DNA of 64,000 nt from Macquaria australasica (taxonomy: Eukaryota > Chordata > Actinopteri > Centrarchiformes > Percichthyidae). Within the stretch, counting starts at the first letter, position 1, and every line of letters begins with the position of its first letter. Location: assembly GCA_005408345.1 (NCBI GenBank), contig SEMN01000058.1, forward strand, positions 1,698,501 to 1,762,500. The letters run 5' to 3'. Positions 1 through 13,300 of the stretch are shown piece after piece. The notes beneath the pieces are model-generated. The model worked only from the letters and a program-made list of their open reading frames with translations. It made no database searches and had not been told where the DNA came from. A program made the translations under genes and the position numbers.

Positions 1-166
1 CAATATGTGAAACCAAACAGTAGCAACACTCCAATCCAATCCACAATGTATTATTGCAATAGTTATCACATATACCATGGTAATAATTCTATAAATGACT
101 GTATATACACAATAAATATTTCAGTTCATTAAGTATGTTTCATCTGTGCAATCACACTGTACTCAC

Positions 167-3100
167 CATAGAGCGAGCCTCGCCTTCACTGTCACCCAGC
201 AGCCTGTTTATGTTGATGGACTGACCGTACTCTGTGGTCAGGAGCTTCCGTAGTCTCTGCAGAGCCCACATCCTGTGTCCAGCAGCTGGACAAAATAAAA
301 TACAACATGAATATATATTTTATTTCTAACAGAAATGTATCCACTACACTACACTACACAAAATAAGAATACATATACTTATTGGACTATGGTAAGGCCT
401 ATACATGGTGAATCAGGACAATCATACTGTACCTAGTGCGCTAAGCTGGGCGCAAGCAGCAAGGGAAGCAGCTAGGCGAGGCACAATGCTCCTGTTGGAG
501 GCAAAGTTGAGCCTGAAGTCCAGCAGACAGGTGACCAAGTCCATGGAGGGGCAGGACAAGATACAGCGATCAGACAGCAAGTCTTTGGGACCTAAGGAAA
601 GATGCGGAAAAAAGGCTGAGTGTCACAAACATAAGCTGTCTGTGTATGTGCCAGTGTAGTGGTACTATTATAGTATGATTTAAGAAATACACCCTGTCAA
701 ATGGCTTATGTATTAGTGTATGAGAGGTACGATATCTGGTTAATTCATGCCAAATGTTTTTACTGGTCACTTGGTGTAGTTTAACATCTGGTGTCAGCAT
801 TTTGTTGTATGTGGCTCACCAGCAGCAGGCATGATGGGATACACGGTGAAGCGCCAGCCCCAGCCGTTGACAGAGCCATCACTGGTGAATTTCCATTTGA
901 GTTCATCTCCTGGGATCCTTAACTCACTGGACCAGTCAGACCACTCCCGACCTGAAACGCACACACACGCAGCATGCCGCCACATTAATTTTGGATTCAC
1001 TGGCGTATGCTCGATGACTTTTTAGTTTTACAGTCTTCCTCTTATCACCTGATCTGACAGAGACAATCCTATTGGCTCCATCCATGATTGTTAATGGGTC
1101 GTGGCGTCTCTCAGTTGAACATTGTCGGTCAAACTCGATCCTTAGACCCTCAGCACCTACAAAACAAAATAAGAGATGTCATAATGATCTCCAGCAACAT
1201 CCTGAAAATGGTCTTGCTCATTGAAGTTGCTCTGTCTAACTCAAGTGTCAAATAAAGAATCCCTCCATTTTACCTGGGATCTTCACAGTACCACTGGTAG
1301 AGGTGTCATCTGTGTACGGGTGGCTGCTCTCCACAACAACTGGCTGGGAGGACAGACGGCCACTCTGGGAGTCTGTGGCAACGTCCTCTAGCTCAGTGAC
1401 ACACAACTCCAGCAGCATGTCAGCAACCTGCACAGCACAGAGACCCGAAGATGTCAAAGAGGGGTGTGTGTGTGTGTGTGTGTGTGTGTGTCTCTCTCTC
1501 TCTCTCTCTCTCTCACAAGGCCAACATGGAATCAAGAACAGAATACAGTAAATCACCTGTGGGTAAGCTGTACCCATGCCGGACAGCACAGCAGACAGCA
1601 CCTCCTTGCCCTTCTCCCCAGAGCGACACGACACTGCCAGTTTGAGCAGGTCCACCATGACACGTGTATCATCAGGCACAAGCAGACTTGTGAATTCGTC
1701 GAGGTACTGAGGCTCCGGACCAACCACTTTACTCTGGCTCTCGGAGTCCTGAAGATGAACAGAAACCATGAAAATGGCTGGGTTAGGCCCATGTGACAGG
1801 GGTTAATGGCTTCACCTTAACACATGTGGCTCAGTCCGACAGACTAACCTCTTTTGTCTTGGTCATGGTTTCAGCTATGATGCTGGCTGCTCCGGGGTCA
1901 TCAGTGACGGGGATGAAAGGACGTGACGAGGCGCCAGAGGCAGAGGGAGTCATCGCTGATGACGGGGTGACGGCTTCTTCTGATGAGGGAACCTGCTCAC
2001 ACACACAAAAACACATATGGTATGGCCATGATCACACAAATAATTTTTTTTGCCTTTTTACATTAACAAAGTAAATTACAATAAGAATCTAATGACAGCG
2101 TCAAATACATTTTTTGTATCAGTTTATTTCAGTACTTCATTTAAACTATATAATATCATTTTAATATTGAGTGCTAATACATTCTAAATATCTTGTGCAT
2201 CATTTTACACACATTTGCATGGAAGTATGGAAAACATGGAAACCTTGTGATTTTTCTTAGTATTTAAAATATAATGATTTATCCCCAAGTTGTATGTAGG
2301 GTTGATGTAGCAGCTACAAGGTGCACCTTGCACAAATTCATATTCCTGCTTTCCATTTAGTTTTCACACAAGTTCTGAAGTTGAGTAAAGCTAAAGCTGT
2401 TTATGTTTGTTTATATATATATATATATCATGAAATAAAACTCCTTTTTGGTACCATTTATGGTCTGCATTTTTTTCTGCAATAGCCAATAATATATTCA
2501 TAAAGAATCCTGCACTGGATTCACAGGAAACAATGCAGCATGTAATCCAGTGCAATTTTATCTCACTGCTAACTCTCCTCTTTATGGAACATCCCACTGT
2601 CGACTGCTGCTTCACGTTAAAAGTGTTCAACTGGCGAAACACAGGGTGACTTTTATCGTTATTTTTTAGGTTTTTGCAAAGGCTTCAGAACGGTTGGATG
2701 AACTCCAACTCCTCAGCAAGGTAACCAACTTAACTGTGTCCCTGACTGTGTGGAAATCTTTTCGTGCTGTGTGCAGCATCAAATCAGATCGCAGTTACAA
2801 TTATTATTGACTGACTTCTTTATTAAAACAACGCAAGTTTGTTTGGCTGCACTGTAAACAGATACACCAGTTGCTCTTCTGTTGTATTACCGACAAAGCG
2901 GTTGCTTAAGACGAGTTTCCTGTAGTATTAAACTGCACTTGCCATTACCACAGTAACCACTGGTGTCACGACTGACATCTTAAGGATTGTAACTTTAAGG
3001 CCCAGAATGAAAATGGAGAAAGTTGTGGTAGAAAACTTTGAGTTGTAATTATGATCAAAGCCCTCTGAGAGTTTCTGGTGTTTCCAAGTTGGACCCAAAT

Positions 3101-4324
3101 ATAGTTTGCTGATGAATGCATCTACACACCTGGTCATTATGGGAAAAAAATGCTTGTTGCGTGGTTACTGTTTTCGAGTAAATCAGCACAAAATGCAGTT
3201 GAGGCAGCATGGGAACACCCTCACTGACATTTATAAATGATTAAGTTTTTCATAGACAGGGCTGGAGTTTGTAAATGAAAGTCATACTAAATATATTGAG
3301 GTCCTTACCTCTCCCTTCTTGTCTTGCCAGGGATTAGGGCTGACTCGTTCCTCAGCTTCAGGCAGGACTGGAGGACCTTCTTCGTCACTCACGCTGGATG
3401 AGGACGAGGAGTCTGATGGGGGAACAGGCGAGCTGGAAGGACACTCTGCTGGCAGAATCATGCTGGCTGGCATGAGTGCACCGACCACTGCATCCCTGGA
3501 GGAACACACAACACGTTCTGTCAACAGTAATACCGACTAATGACAGTTACCAGTGCCAGTCAGCAGATTGAATTATTTAGAGGTCACACACATTTTATCT
3601 CATCCTGGTCAGAATTCATGCCTCAGCAGGGCGTCACTCGTCTCTAGCTTGGAGAATTTTAACTGGTGATGAACAAACAAGATGATAATCCCATGCTGAA
3701 TCTATGCATGGCTGCACTGGTTACAGGTCAGATGTAGAGACAAGATTTTACTGATCACGACCAAAGCTCAGATATACAGTATGTGGCATCTACAGTACAG
3801 ACTTTTTAATCCTGTATTCAGCTGACTGTGCATCAATCAAACTTTAAACTCCACTTTTGTCATTAACGTCCCAAAGCACCTAAATCATACACACTTTAAC
3901 TGACTTGGTGATTATACCTGTTTTAATGTTCTTTTCCCAAACATTTTGTTGACTGTTTTCAGATATCTTTGCGTGTACATTACATGTCATTTTTGCTTTT
4001 TTATTTGAGAGCTAAGTGTAGTGCAATAAGAAATATTGAAAAAAGAGAAGAGGGATGCCATAGTTGAACTGGTGGTGTTGCAGTTACAGGGTGTGCATCA
4101 TAGTCTTCTGACCCACCAGGAGGGGATATTTCAAACCCTGTACACAACATACCTCGCATACATGATTTGGAGGGCTGACAGCACGTGAGACAGGGCCTGT
4201 TGTTTGGCCAAGTTGCCGTCCAGACTGAGGAGGATCTTGGCCAGCGAGGGTCGATTAGGCTTCACACTGCTCTGCCCGCTCATCTTGTTGTTCACTGCTG
4301 AGGAGTCACTGTCTGACTGGACAC
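167..4324 (-). CDS. HERC2: HERC2 exons for residues about 3346-3801 (between RCC1-like domains 2 and 3)
   Basis: Exons: 4324-4153, 3495-3309, 1992-1849, 1748-1557, 1427-1274, 1156-1049, 951-820, 591-433, 285-167. Landmarks are RPSLAKILLSLDGNLAKQQA, FIPVTDDPGAASIIAETMTK, DMLLELCVTELEDVATDSQS, and WSDWSSELRIPGDELKWKFT. Exon 3495-3309 is Ser/Pro-rich with a serine run (SDSSSSSSVSDEE) and differs most from human, so it is probably a disordered linker. The last exon ends in frame at base 167 with a consensus donor, and the next exon is outside the window. Confidence 0.93.
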
Positions 4325-7300
4325 CTGCAGTGTACAACACCAAAACAATGAGACACACTGTCACTGATGAGAAGCAGCCAGTTGCAGAGCTGCGGTGCCA
4401 GCAGATTCAGCCCTACAGTTCCAGTCCAACCTGTGCCGACTCTCGATAATAAAAGTAACCGCAACAGCCGTCTAGACATGCACATGTTGAATGCCCCCCA
4501 GCTGCAGGCAAGGAAAGCAGTAGCTTCTGCAAGTCTGACAAATGTGCCACGTGCAGGCAATGGGTGTTACAACTGCAGGTTTTTCTTTTATATAGCTGGC
4601 TACATGTGCAGGTCTGAAAAAGATTCTGCTGTTGCTGTCCTTTACTACAGGTGGCATAGGTTGGCCTATGTAGAACTGGGCCCATATTTATCAAACTTCT
4701 ATAAATTACACATAAGAATGCTCCAAAGAGCTAACTTCGGAGTAAACTGAATGTAAAGAATAAGACATTTTTAAAGATACTTACTCCTATTTACAGCAAA
4801 GTGTAGGAGTAACTTTTAAGAGCAGTTCTCAAGTGATCACATAATCAATCACATGTATGCTCAGAGCAAAAATAGCCAGGATTTACCCAACATCTGCCCA
4901 TTGGTCATTCTTTAAAATCCTCAGTGATATGTTTTTCTGCAAAACACATGTGATTTTATTATTTTTTTTAAAGTTAATTTTACAATCTAATATATTAGTA
5001 ATCTACACAGAAATAGTGATAAAATAATAAGAAACTGGCTGAGATGGAAGCAAAAAGAAATTATTTAGTATCACCATGTCAAGTGCAGACAGTGAAAGTG
5101 CAAGCAAACAACCTTAATGCCAGCATTAATTGTGCTGTTTGCACCCATGATACATGCAAAACAATAAGATAGAAAGCGGTGTTACATCCTGTCAAATGTT
5201 CAAATCAAATGCAAATATTTGACTAAATCAACCCTATTTTGAATTATACACATTGCTTCGGCTAAGATGACAGAACAGCTACCCCTTGTGGACGATCTGC
5301 AGTCTGCTGAACATATATGTGTGATTCTGTGAGAAACTGCTTCACATCTAAAAAACAACCATTACAATCCCAAACTGTCAGGATTGACAAAGACTGGGTA
5401 GGTGTGTTAATAGGCTGCAAGGAAAGGGAGAATTACCTAGATAGGATGCTCCGAGGGAGTCCCTGGCCGTCTGGAAAAGCACTGGCTCGTGAACTGAGGG
5501 AGTGGTCACATCCACTGTGGTCCAGGCCACGCTGTGGGAGGAGCCACAGGCCACTCGAGTGATCTTCTGTCCCTCCAGGCCCTGCACCAGGGTGGGCTTC
5601 CTGTTAACTGTGGTGGTGCCGTTCCCCTGCTGCCCGTGGTCATTGTCACCCCACGCATACACCTGGCAGACAAACACAACACTATGATTGTATTTTATTT
5701 TGGTTTGTTTTAAAATAAAAAAAATCATCAATTTAATGTTCCATACTTTTGATATATTGCTGAAATGTGTAGCAACCTTCATGATCGGGACTAAAGAAAA
5801 AGTAAAGGCGTTGTTCCAAGTACTCAATCTTAACAACCTCTTCAAGTGGTCAAATATTGAGTAGCTGCCTCTCATCATAGGAAGTGATGTGCTAACATTA
5901 TTAAATTTGTTCTGAGGGAAGGTATTAGACAAGATGAAATAAGCTGTGTAACAGCAAAGGTCAGAGGTGCCTGGAAAAGTAGAGTGAGAGTCGACAAATA
6001 AACTCCCACTAAAAGGAGGAGAAATTCTCACATCTGGAACAGCGCCATGGCAGTAAACGAGCAGAGTGCCTGGACGATGTGCTCTGGTTTATAATGATGG
6101 TGGAGGTCAGTACAAACCTGTCCTGTGTCTGTAACAGCCAAACAGTGCAGTGCTCCAACAGCAACATGGACAATCCTTTTGCCCCTCAGTCCCTCCACCA
6201 TCTGGGGCTTCCGCACGTGGACGTCGGTGCCGTGGCCCAATCGGAAATAGTCGCCCTTGCCCCTGTTTGGAAACACAAACCGTGAGCGCTCGTTGGAACA
6301 CAAAAAGGACAAATGATGAATGGTATCCATCTTACCAGGTCCACACAACTCCAGATTTAGTAAGAGCCAAGGAGAACTGAGCTCCACATTCAATTTGGCA
6401 GACCCCCTGCCCGTTGAGCCTCTCTATGTTCTGGGGGATGTTGCAGCCCTCACTGCCTCCACGACCCAGCTTCCCAAAATCCCCATCACCCCAGGAGAAC
6501 ACCAACCCTGACAAACAGAAAAACATATATTACCAACTAGAAACTATCTAAGCCAAAAGATTTCTTCTACTGAGTATTAAAGGTATTGTGTGGAGTCTTT
6601 ATTGTTAACAAGAACAGTTTTGTTTATATTCAAGGTTTCTGACCAAAATCCACTGTGCAACATTGAAATACAAAAAACACTGGGACTCGCTCAAAGCATA
6701 AATCTCTAGTGCTACCAGTGGTCTAAAACTCCACAGGATACCTTTAAGTACATTAACAGAAATACCTTCATCAGTGAGGGCTAGAGTTTGAGCATCCCTG
6801 CTGCCACAAGCCACCTGGATAACTCTGTGTCCCAGAAGCACTTTTACCTAGATGACGAAGACACGGCAACCAGGAGTGCATGATCAGTTTACACACTTAT
6901 AGTATACTAGGATTCATAGCAGCAAAACACCATGAACAAATCCAGTTGTACACAAGTTATATTTGTCTTTCTTTAGAGCACCTGATGATGAAACATTACT
7001 TCTCACTGCTGTATATCTCTGTGATAAAGTCTGTTGGCATTATTTTGCCCAACACTAACCTGAAGCCCATCCTGCCAAGTAAAGAAAAGGCTGAAGTAGG
7101 AGACACAGACATACCAGTTTAGGCCTCAGCTGAGTGGTGTTGTCTCCATGTCCAAGGCGGCCATATTCCCCCAAACCCCAGCTGTACAGCTCCCCGCTGG
7201 AGGTGATCGCTGCACTGTGAGAGCTTCCACAGGCGATGTCGCGGATGCGCTTGGTCTTCAATGCCTCAATCAACCGAGGCTTGTCACAGTTCCTAAGGTG

Positions 7301-10300
7301 GAAAATCATACTTTTCTTTAATCACATCATTAGAACGTTGTCCATAACGCTGCATCATGGAGGTGTTAAACAGAAATACCTTCTGATGTAGGAATTCACG
7401 TTCTGGACAATAATGACTAAGTAAAATGCCAATTCAACTATTAACAACAAGACTGTCAACAAGACAGTCATATTGATATACAGTACATACACTATATAAA
7501 ATGAACTTGTGAAGTCATGATCTCTCTCACCATTTCAAGAATACCCAAACAGAGAAAAGGCACAGTAATGATATATCCACATGTTTATCTCTAAGATAGT
7601 ATGTGAAGTATCTATGCAAGATAACATACATTCTGCTGAAGTGTCCCAGTTTTCCGTCATCTCCCTCTCCCCAGGAGAAGACCTTCCCGTCCACAGTCAG
7701 GGCCATTGCGTGGCGCCCCCCAGAATGCACAGCGACCTTCTTCACCACGTAGTTACTGAGCGCAGTAATCTGACGGGGCATCGGGATGGTCCCACTGGAC
7801 AGGCCCAGGCCTAACCTGCCGTTAGTGGCCTCTCCACACGCGTAAATCTTCCCCTCGACCGTCACTGCAACAGTGACACCATGGTTACACACATACACAC
7901 ACCATATGCGCATGTTATATAAGAACATGAACTCGAAAAACATTTATCACCCACCTGCAAAGAGGCTTTTGGAACCCCCGGCCACTTGCACCACATTGAG
8001 CGCAGAGAGAGTTTCCGAGAAGGAGGGTACCTTGATCTGTGAAGGACACAAACAGAAGTGATTAGAGAATGCAGCAGTTTCTGAGCTTCTCCCACAGGCT
8101 CGGCCCAAAGATGTGTCCGAATCCCCTCTGCTGTCCATTCTCTACACTGCTGGTTCTAGTGTTTGACACATCCTCCAATGTGCACACATTGTTACATAAT
8201 CACGATAGAGCATGGGCCTGTGTTGCAGATCCGATACATTGGGGTCACTTGTGGAAAGTAACTAAGTACATTTACTCAAGTACTGTATTTAAGTACAATT
8301 TTGAAGAATTGAACTTTACTTGAGAATTTCCATTTTATTCTACTTTATACTTTAAGGTGAAAATTTTACATTCCAAACATTATAATCAGCTTATAAGGAT
8401 ACATGGTGATTGATTAAACTATCAAACAGCAGGTTACATAGTTAAAATCGCCTCCACCTTGACCAGCTGTAACATCAGAATGTTCCTTACACATTAATGC
8501 AGCAGTGATAATAATCCAATGCCTTAATAAAGAATATAACACTCTGAAGGGGGCCATTCTGCTGCATAACGAGTACTTACTTATGAGGACATACTTGTAA
8601 TGGAGTATTTTTACAGCATGGTATTGCTATTTTTACTTAAGTAAAAGGACCTGAACACGTCTTCCATCACTGATTGGGGTAGTAGCAGCAAATATAATGA
8701 CTGGCATCTGGCTAGAAAAACACTTTTCAGTTCATATGTAAGGAAACTACCTTTGTTTCCCCTTTATGGAGAGGATTTTGAGGCATGTAATCCACAAAAA
8801 TACACAAAAGCTGCACCTTAGAACCCTTGAGTCCTCCCAGCTGGTCCTTGTCATTCAGCCCCCAGACAAACACTTTGGTCCTGATGGTGGCTGCAGACTC
8901 CAATCCCGATAACTTCTTCCGAGCAAGACTAAAGGACAAAACACAAAACACAGTGAGATCCTGGATATGAACTCAATTCATCTGCATTTTAATGTTCTTG
9001 TCATGACGGTTTGAAATTATTAAAAATAACACAGCCGTGATCAAGTAAACATAGCTGTATAGTTAATTGACACTATGGGAACAGATCAAACACACTCTTA
9101 ACATAGCTTAATGGTCCCCAACCATGGTAATCTTTCGTAATGGCATTAAGCCATGCACCTGTGAGCATATACATACAAATCTATTCAGGTATGTCAGCAG
9201 ACACACAACTCCAAAACTGCAGACTGAAATAAAGATGAGCATGGCCTGCGTCAGTAGAAACCCGCTGCCAGATTCATGCTTGCTAAAGGTGAGGAAAACA
9301 TCAGCAACTATAACACACATATCCCTTCAAGCGTTTGACAATCATCACTGGAATCCTTATTTCTCTGCCCGCCCATACCTCCCAGTGGCAGTTTTGTCAT
9401 CATCCTCTTCTTCATTGTCAGATGCCAGGAAAGGGACTGTGGCCAGGTCTTCATCCTCTGCTCTGATGCGCCCCACAATGCCAAGTCCATGAATCTTGCA
9501 GTCTATACCAGAGCTGCGGCACTGCTTGATTGCAATCTCGATGTATCTGTGATACTGGGGGAAGACGTCATTCAAGTTATTACTACACTTATTTTTTAAA
9601 GCAAAGAAACACGATTAGAAGTTGATGACAGTTACTAAGTCTTAGCCAACCAACCTCAGTACAGTCACTAAGGAGAAGGACAGTGGTGTCTGTGGGATTG
9701 ATGTTAATTGTCTTCAGCTCAATCAAGTTGTTCAAAGAGCTTCCACCTGTGTATTAAGAAAAACATTACTTCTGATGATTAAAAACAATTAAAAACGTGT
9801 TACTCTTTTTAAAGAAGGTCAAAAACACCCTGTTGTTTGAAGAGCAAACAGCAGAATACAATTGTCTAATCTAATGGCTAAATTACGTAGCATCTGTCCT
9901 AATTAAGGGGCAACAAAATACCCATGTTGGTTAACTTTTTAAAGAACAACAGAAATTTTACTCACCTGACACCACCACTAGTGAGGGCATGTAGCTGCTG
10001 TCTGCTGGGTCCACGATCATCTTCAGCCTGTGCACAAGAACATCTGGGAAGAGCTCGAGACGAATCCAGTGCTGCAGAGGAAAGAAGGACAAATCCTGTC
10101 AGCTGATGCATTACACTTTAATAAAGCTAAACTAAATAGCTCATTAGAGTATGCAATTCAATGTCCTACCTTTCCCTGTGAGCCAGAGGACTGCCAACAC
10201 TGATCACTGCAGTCAATGAGGCGTGAGGCCTGGTTTAAGGAGGACGAGACATTGAGGCTCTTGACAGCACGAGACCACTCGTCAATCAGCATCCCACGCT

Positions 10301-13300
10301 GGCTGCTGTGATGCTTTTTGAGTTGTTTTCCTGAGCGGCCGCAGAATGCCGGAGACTGGCCTAATTGTGGGGAAGATGGATGACAGATTTAGACACATGC
10401 ACACACACAAACAAACAGAAACACGGCGGATGCCATCTGGGTGAACGTGTGACTAACCAGGCTCGTTGATTCTGCCAAAGGAATGTCTGGTGTTGTGTTT
10501 GCGGGTCTTGAAGCAGTTTTCACAGAAGTCGAAGTCGTCACAGTTCCTGCATTTGAACCTGGCGCCGTTTATAGGGAACATCTGACAGCCGTCACACCTA
10601 CAGACAACACAAGCTGCATTTGAACAACATGCTGAGATACATAGTTAATTGGGCAGACAGAAACCATAAACATATCCATACCTCACTCCAGGGTGAACAC
10701 TGGGCACCAGTTCCATTTCAGACAACAAGCCAGTCCAGTGGGACTGCTGAGGGAAGTCTACTATCACATCCTTCCCATTGGCACTGAAAGCTGAAAGCAA
10801 ACCATATAGCTCAATTAGTACAGAAAAACAGTGGATTCAGCTAACAGCATCTTTAAATCGACGTGTTTGTTAAGATTATAAATAGAAGAAAAATTGGAGA
10901 TTTAAATGCTACAGAGAATGGCTTACCTTTCACAACCCCAACACTCCTGTGAGTGACCGAGCCCCATTTATACTTTGGTGTGGTGACTGTGGGTTTCACC
11001 CTCACTTTGTCACCAATCTTTATATGGGAAGGAGAACTTTGGGGTGGGAATCCTGGGAAAAAAAGCAAATAATCACCCAAAACATGTCAGAAGGTAAAGA
11101 GAAAACCTGCTGCCAAAGTTTTCCCAGAACTACTCAGATCACATTTAAATCTCACAAGCTTACCAAGTAGCTCAATGTGGATGTAGCGGACCCAGTACGT
11201 TCCTCCTTTTTGCTGCCAGTCACACTGCACATTCAAGTCATGAAGTCCATCTCTGTCCAGCTTGATTACTTTCCCGACATCTCCGTCATACACTTCCTCG
11301 TACGTTCTGCAGCACTTCACCATCATCCCCACCTGCAGAGAAGTCAGTGATCCATCAGACTCATGTCACATTTCCTGAAGGCAATTTTAGAAAATCTTTA
11401 AAAGGCCGCTGCTCTTACCTGAATGTTCTCTCTCACATACACAGCATAATCATCGTTGCTTTGGAAATCTGATCTCTTCTTAAATGTCTGGCTTTCAGTC
11501 ACCACTGCACCTGGAGGCTAGTGTTACATACAGGCAATATTAAATATAAAGCTATTATTAATCATGTCACAAGGAAAATTTGACACTCAATCCATTATTG
11601 AGTGTGTTTATGGCAGAAAAAAAAAAGGAAGTAATGTACCACAGGGAATGTTGTCTCAGCCTCCTCCAGCTCCTCCAGCACCTCTTCATCAGAATATTCA
11701 TCTGACACAGTGTCAGCATCTGACAGCTCAGTGACGTGAACATCTGGATGGTCCAGCAGCCAGCCCACCAGAGCCTCAACACCTGACGTATATGCTCAAT
11801 TACTCTCCAAAAGTAGATCTCAAAACACTACATCACAAAGTGACACTAATACAGCAGACACATTGCTGCAGCGACAGCTACAGAGTTTTAGCAAAAGTAA
11901 TAGTGACAAGAGGGTGAAAGTTTCACAAGCATTTCAATGTATTCACAAATTCAGGTTTGTGTCATATGAATCTATACCTGGGACACCGGAGGCACTGCCT
12001 GTAGTTCCAGACAGCGACTTCAAGGCAAACTCAATGTTTTTCCGTGGGAACCCCATCTCCATAAGCTGGAGGACTATGGGTAAGGGAGGGACAGGGGAGG
12101 TCTTCTGCTTCTTCTGTTTGGGAGGTCGGACATGCTGTATGGTGACGGGCGTTGTGGCCTCACTGGAGCTGCTGTCCTCAAACAGCGGAGAGGACGGGTG
12201 GGTGGATTCCACAGCCAGGTACTGACACACTGCCAGAGCTGCAGCCTAAATATATACAGCCATACATAGGTAACGCTGTGGTCAAACCGAATACACCAGC
12301 TCTAATGTATGCAACATTACCACTGACACTTACTTAACACCGGATTACTAAAGAAAAAGTAATCTATAGGCTCACCTCCATCTCCTGCCTGTCAAAAATG
12401 GCTTTGATAGGGGAGGGTTGAGTGGCAGCGGACAGCAGCTGCTGCAGGAGGATCAATGGAGGCAGGGGACCCTCAGGGGACAAGTCTCCCACATCAGGAG
12501 AGGACACCACTGGATCCTCTGCAAATTTATAAAAAAATAAAAATTAAAAAAAAAGCGGTGTCATGAAAAGCCCAAACAGAACAGATGGATAACAGCAAAA
12601 TGGTGCTTCAAAGTTCTGTTCATAAAACAATGTTTGTCTAAACTCAGTTTACATCCACCCGCACGAAATCTCAGCAGAAAAGTTTGGAGGGTCGTTGCAC
12701 TTCATTAAGCCAAATAATAATTTCTATCTCATAAAAATGAACCATATGCAAGGTTTAGACATATTTTTTTGTAATGGCAGTTAATCTAGAATTACAAAAA
12801 ACAAAATGCCACAAAAAAACCTGATGAATCTAACTGAAGGTGCAGTCCACACTGTGACCTCCACATAAAGACTGTCCTGACTCAGAAACGCAACCCTTCA
12901 TTGGGTGAGGTCTTACCACTGGGGTTGGGTCCTATGTCCACAACTGCCGGCTGGGAGAGGATCTGCCTGAGTTTGTCCTGATGAGAGAGCAGGGCCCGTG
13001 ATGCCTTTAAAATATAGAGCCTCAGCTGCTGGCACCGCAGCAAATGGATGTCCACCTGGTCAGCTGGAAACACAAAAGGTTTGATTAAATCCACTGGACT
13101 GGACCTTCGGCTCTGAACACTGAATCAAAGCATCCTCCAAAACCTTTTGTTGTGGTCATTATTAAATGAGACAAGGTATCACTGATCATAAGAACAAAGT
13201 CGTGCATATTGCCAGGGCACTTTACCAGACAGTCTAAATACAGTCAATGATTTTTTATTGTATATAATGTTCATTTGTCATATGCGACACAGTCAAGTCT

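Noticed and set aside
4367..4750. A 127-codon plus-strand frame in a HERC2 intron
   Set aside because: It has no domain, no splice partners and unremarkable composition, and it lies in intron sequence with degraded repeat text.
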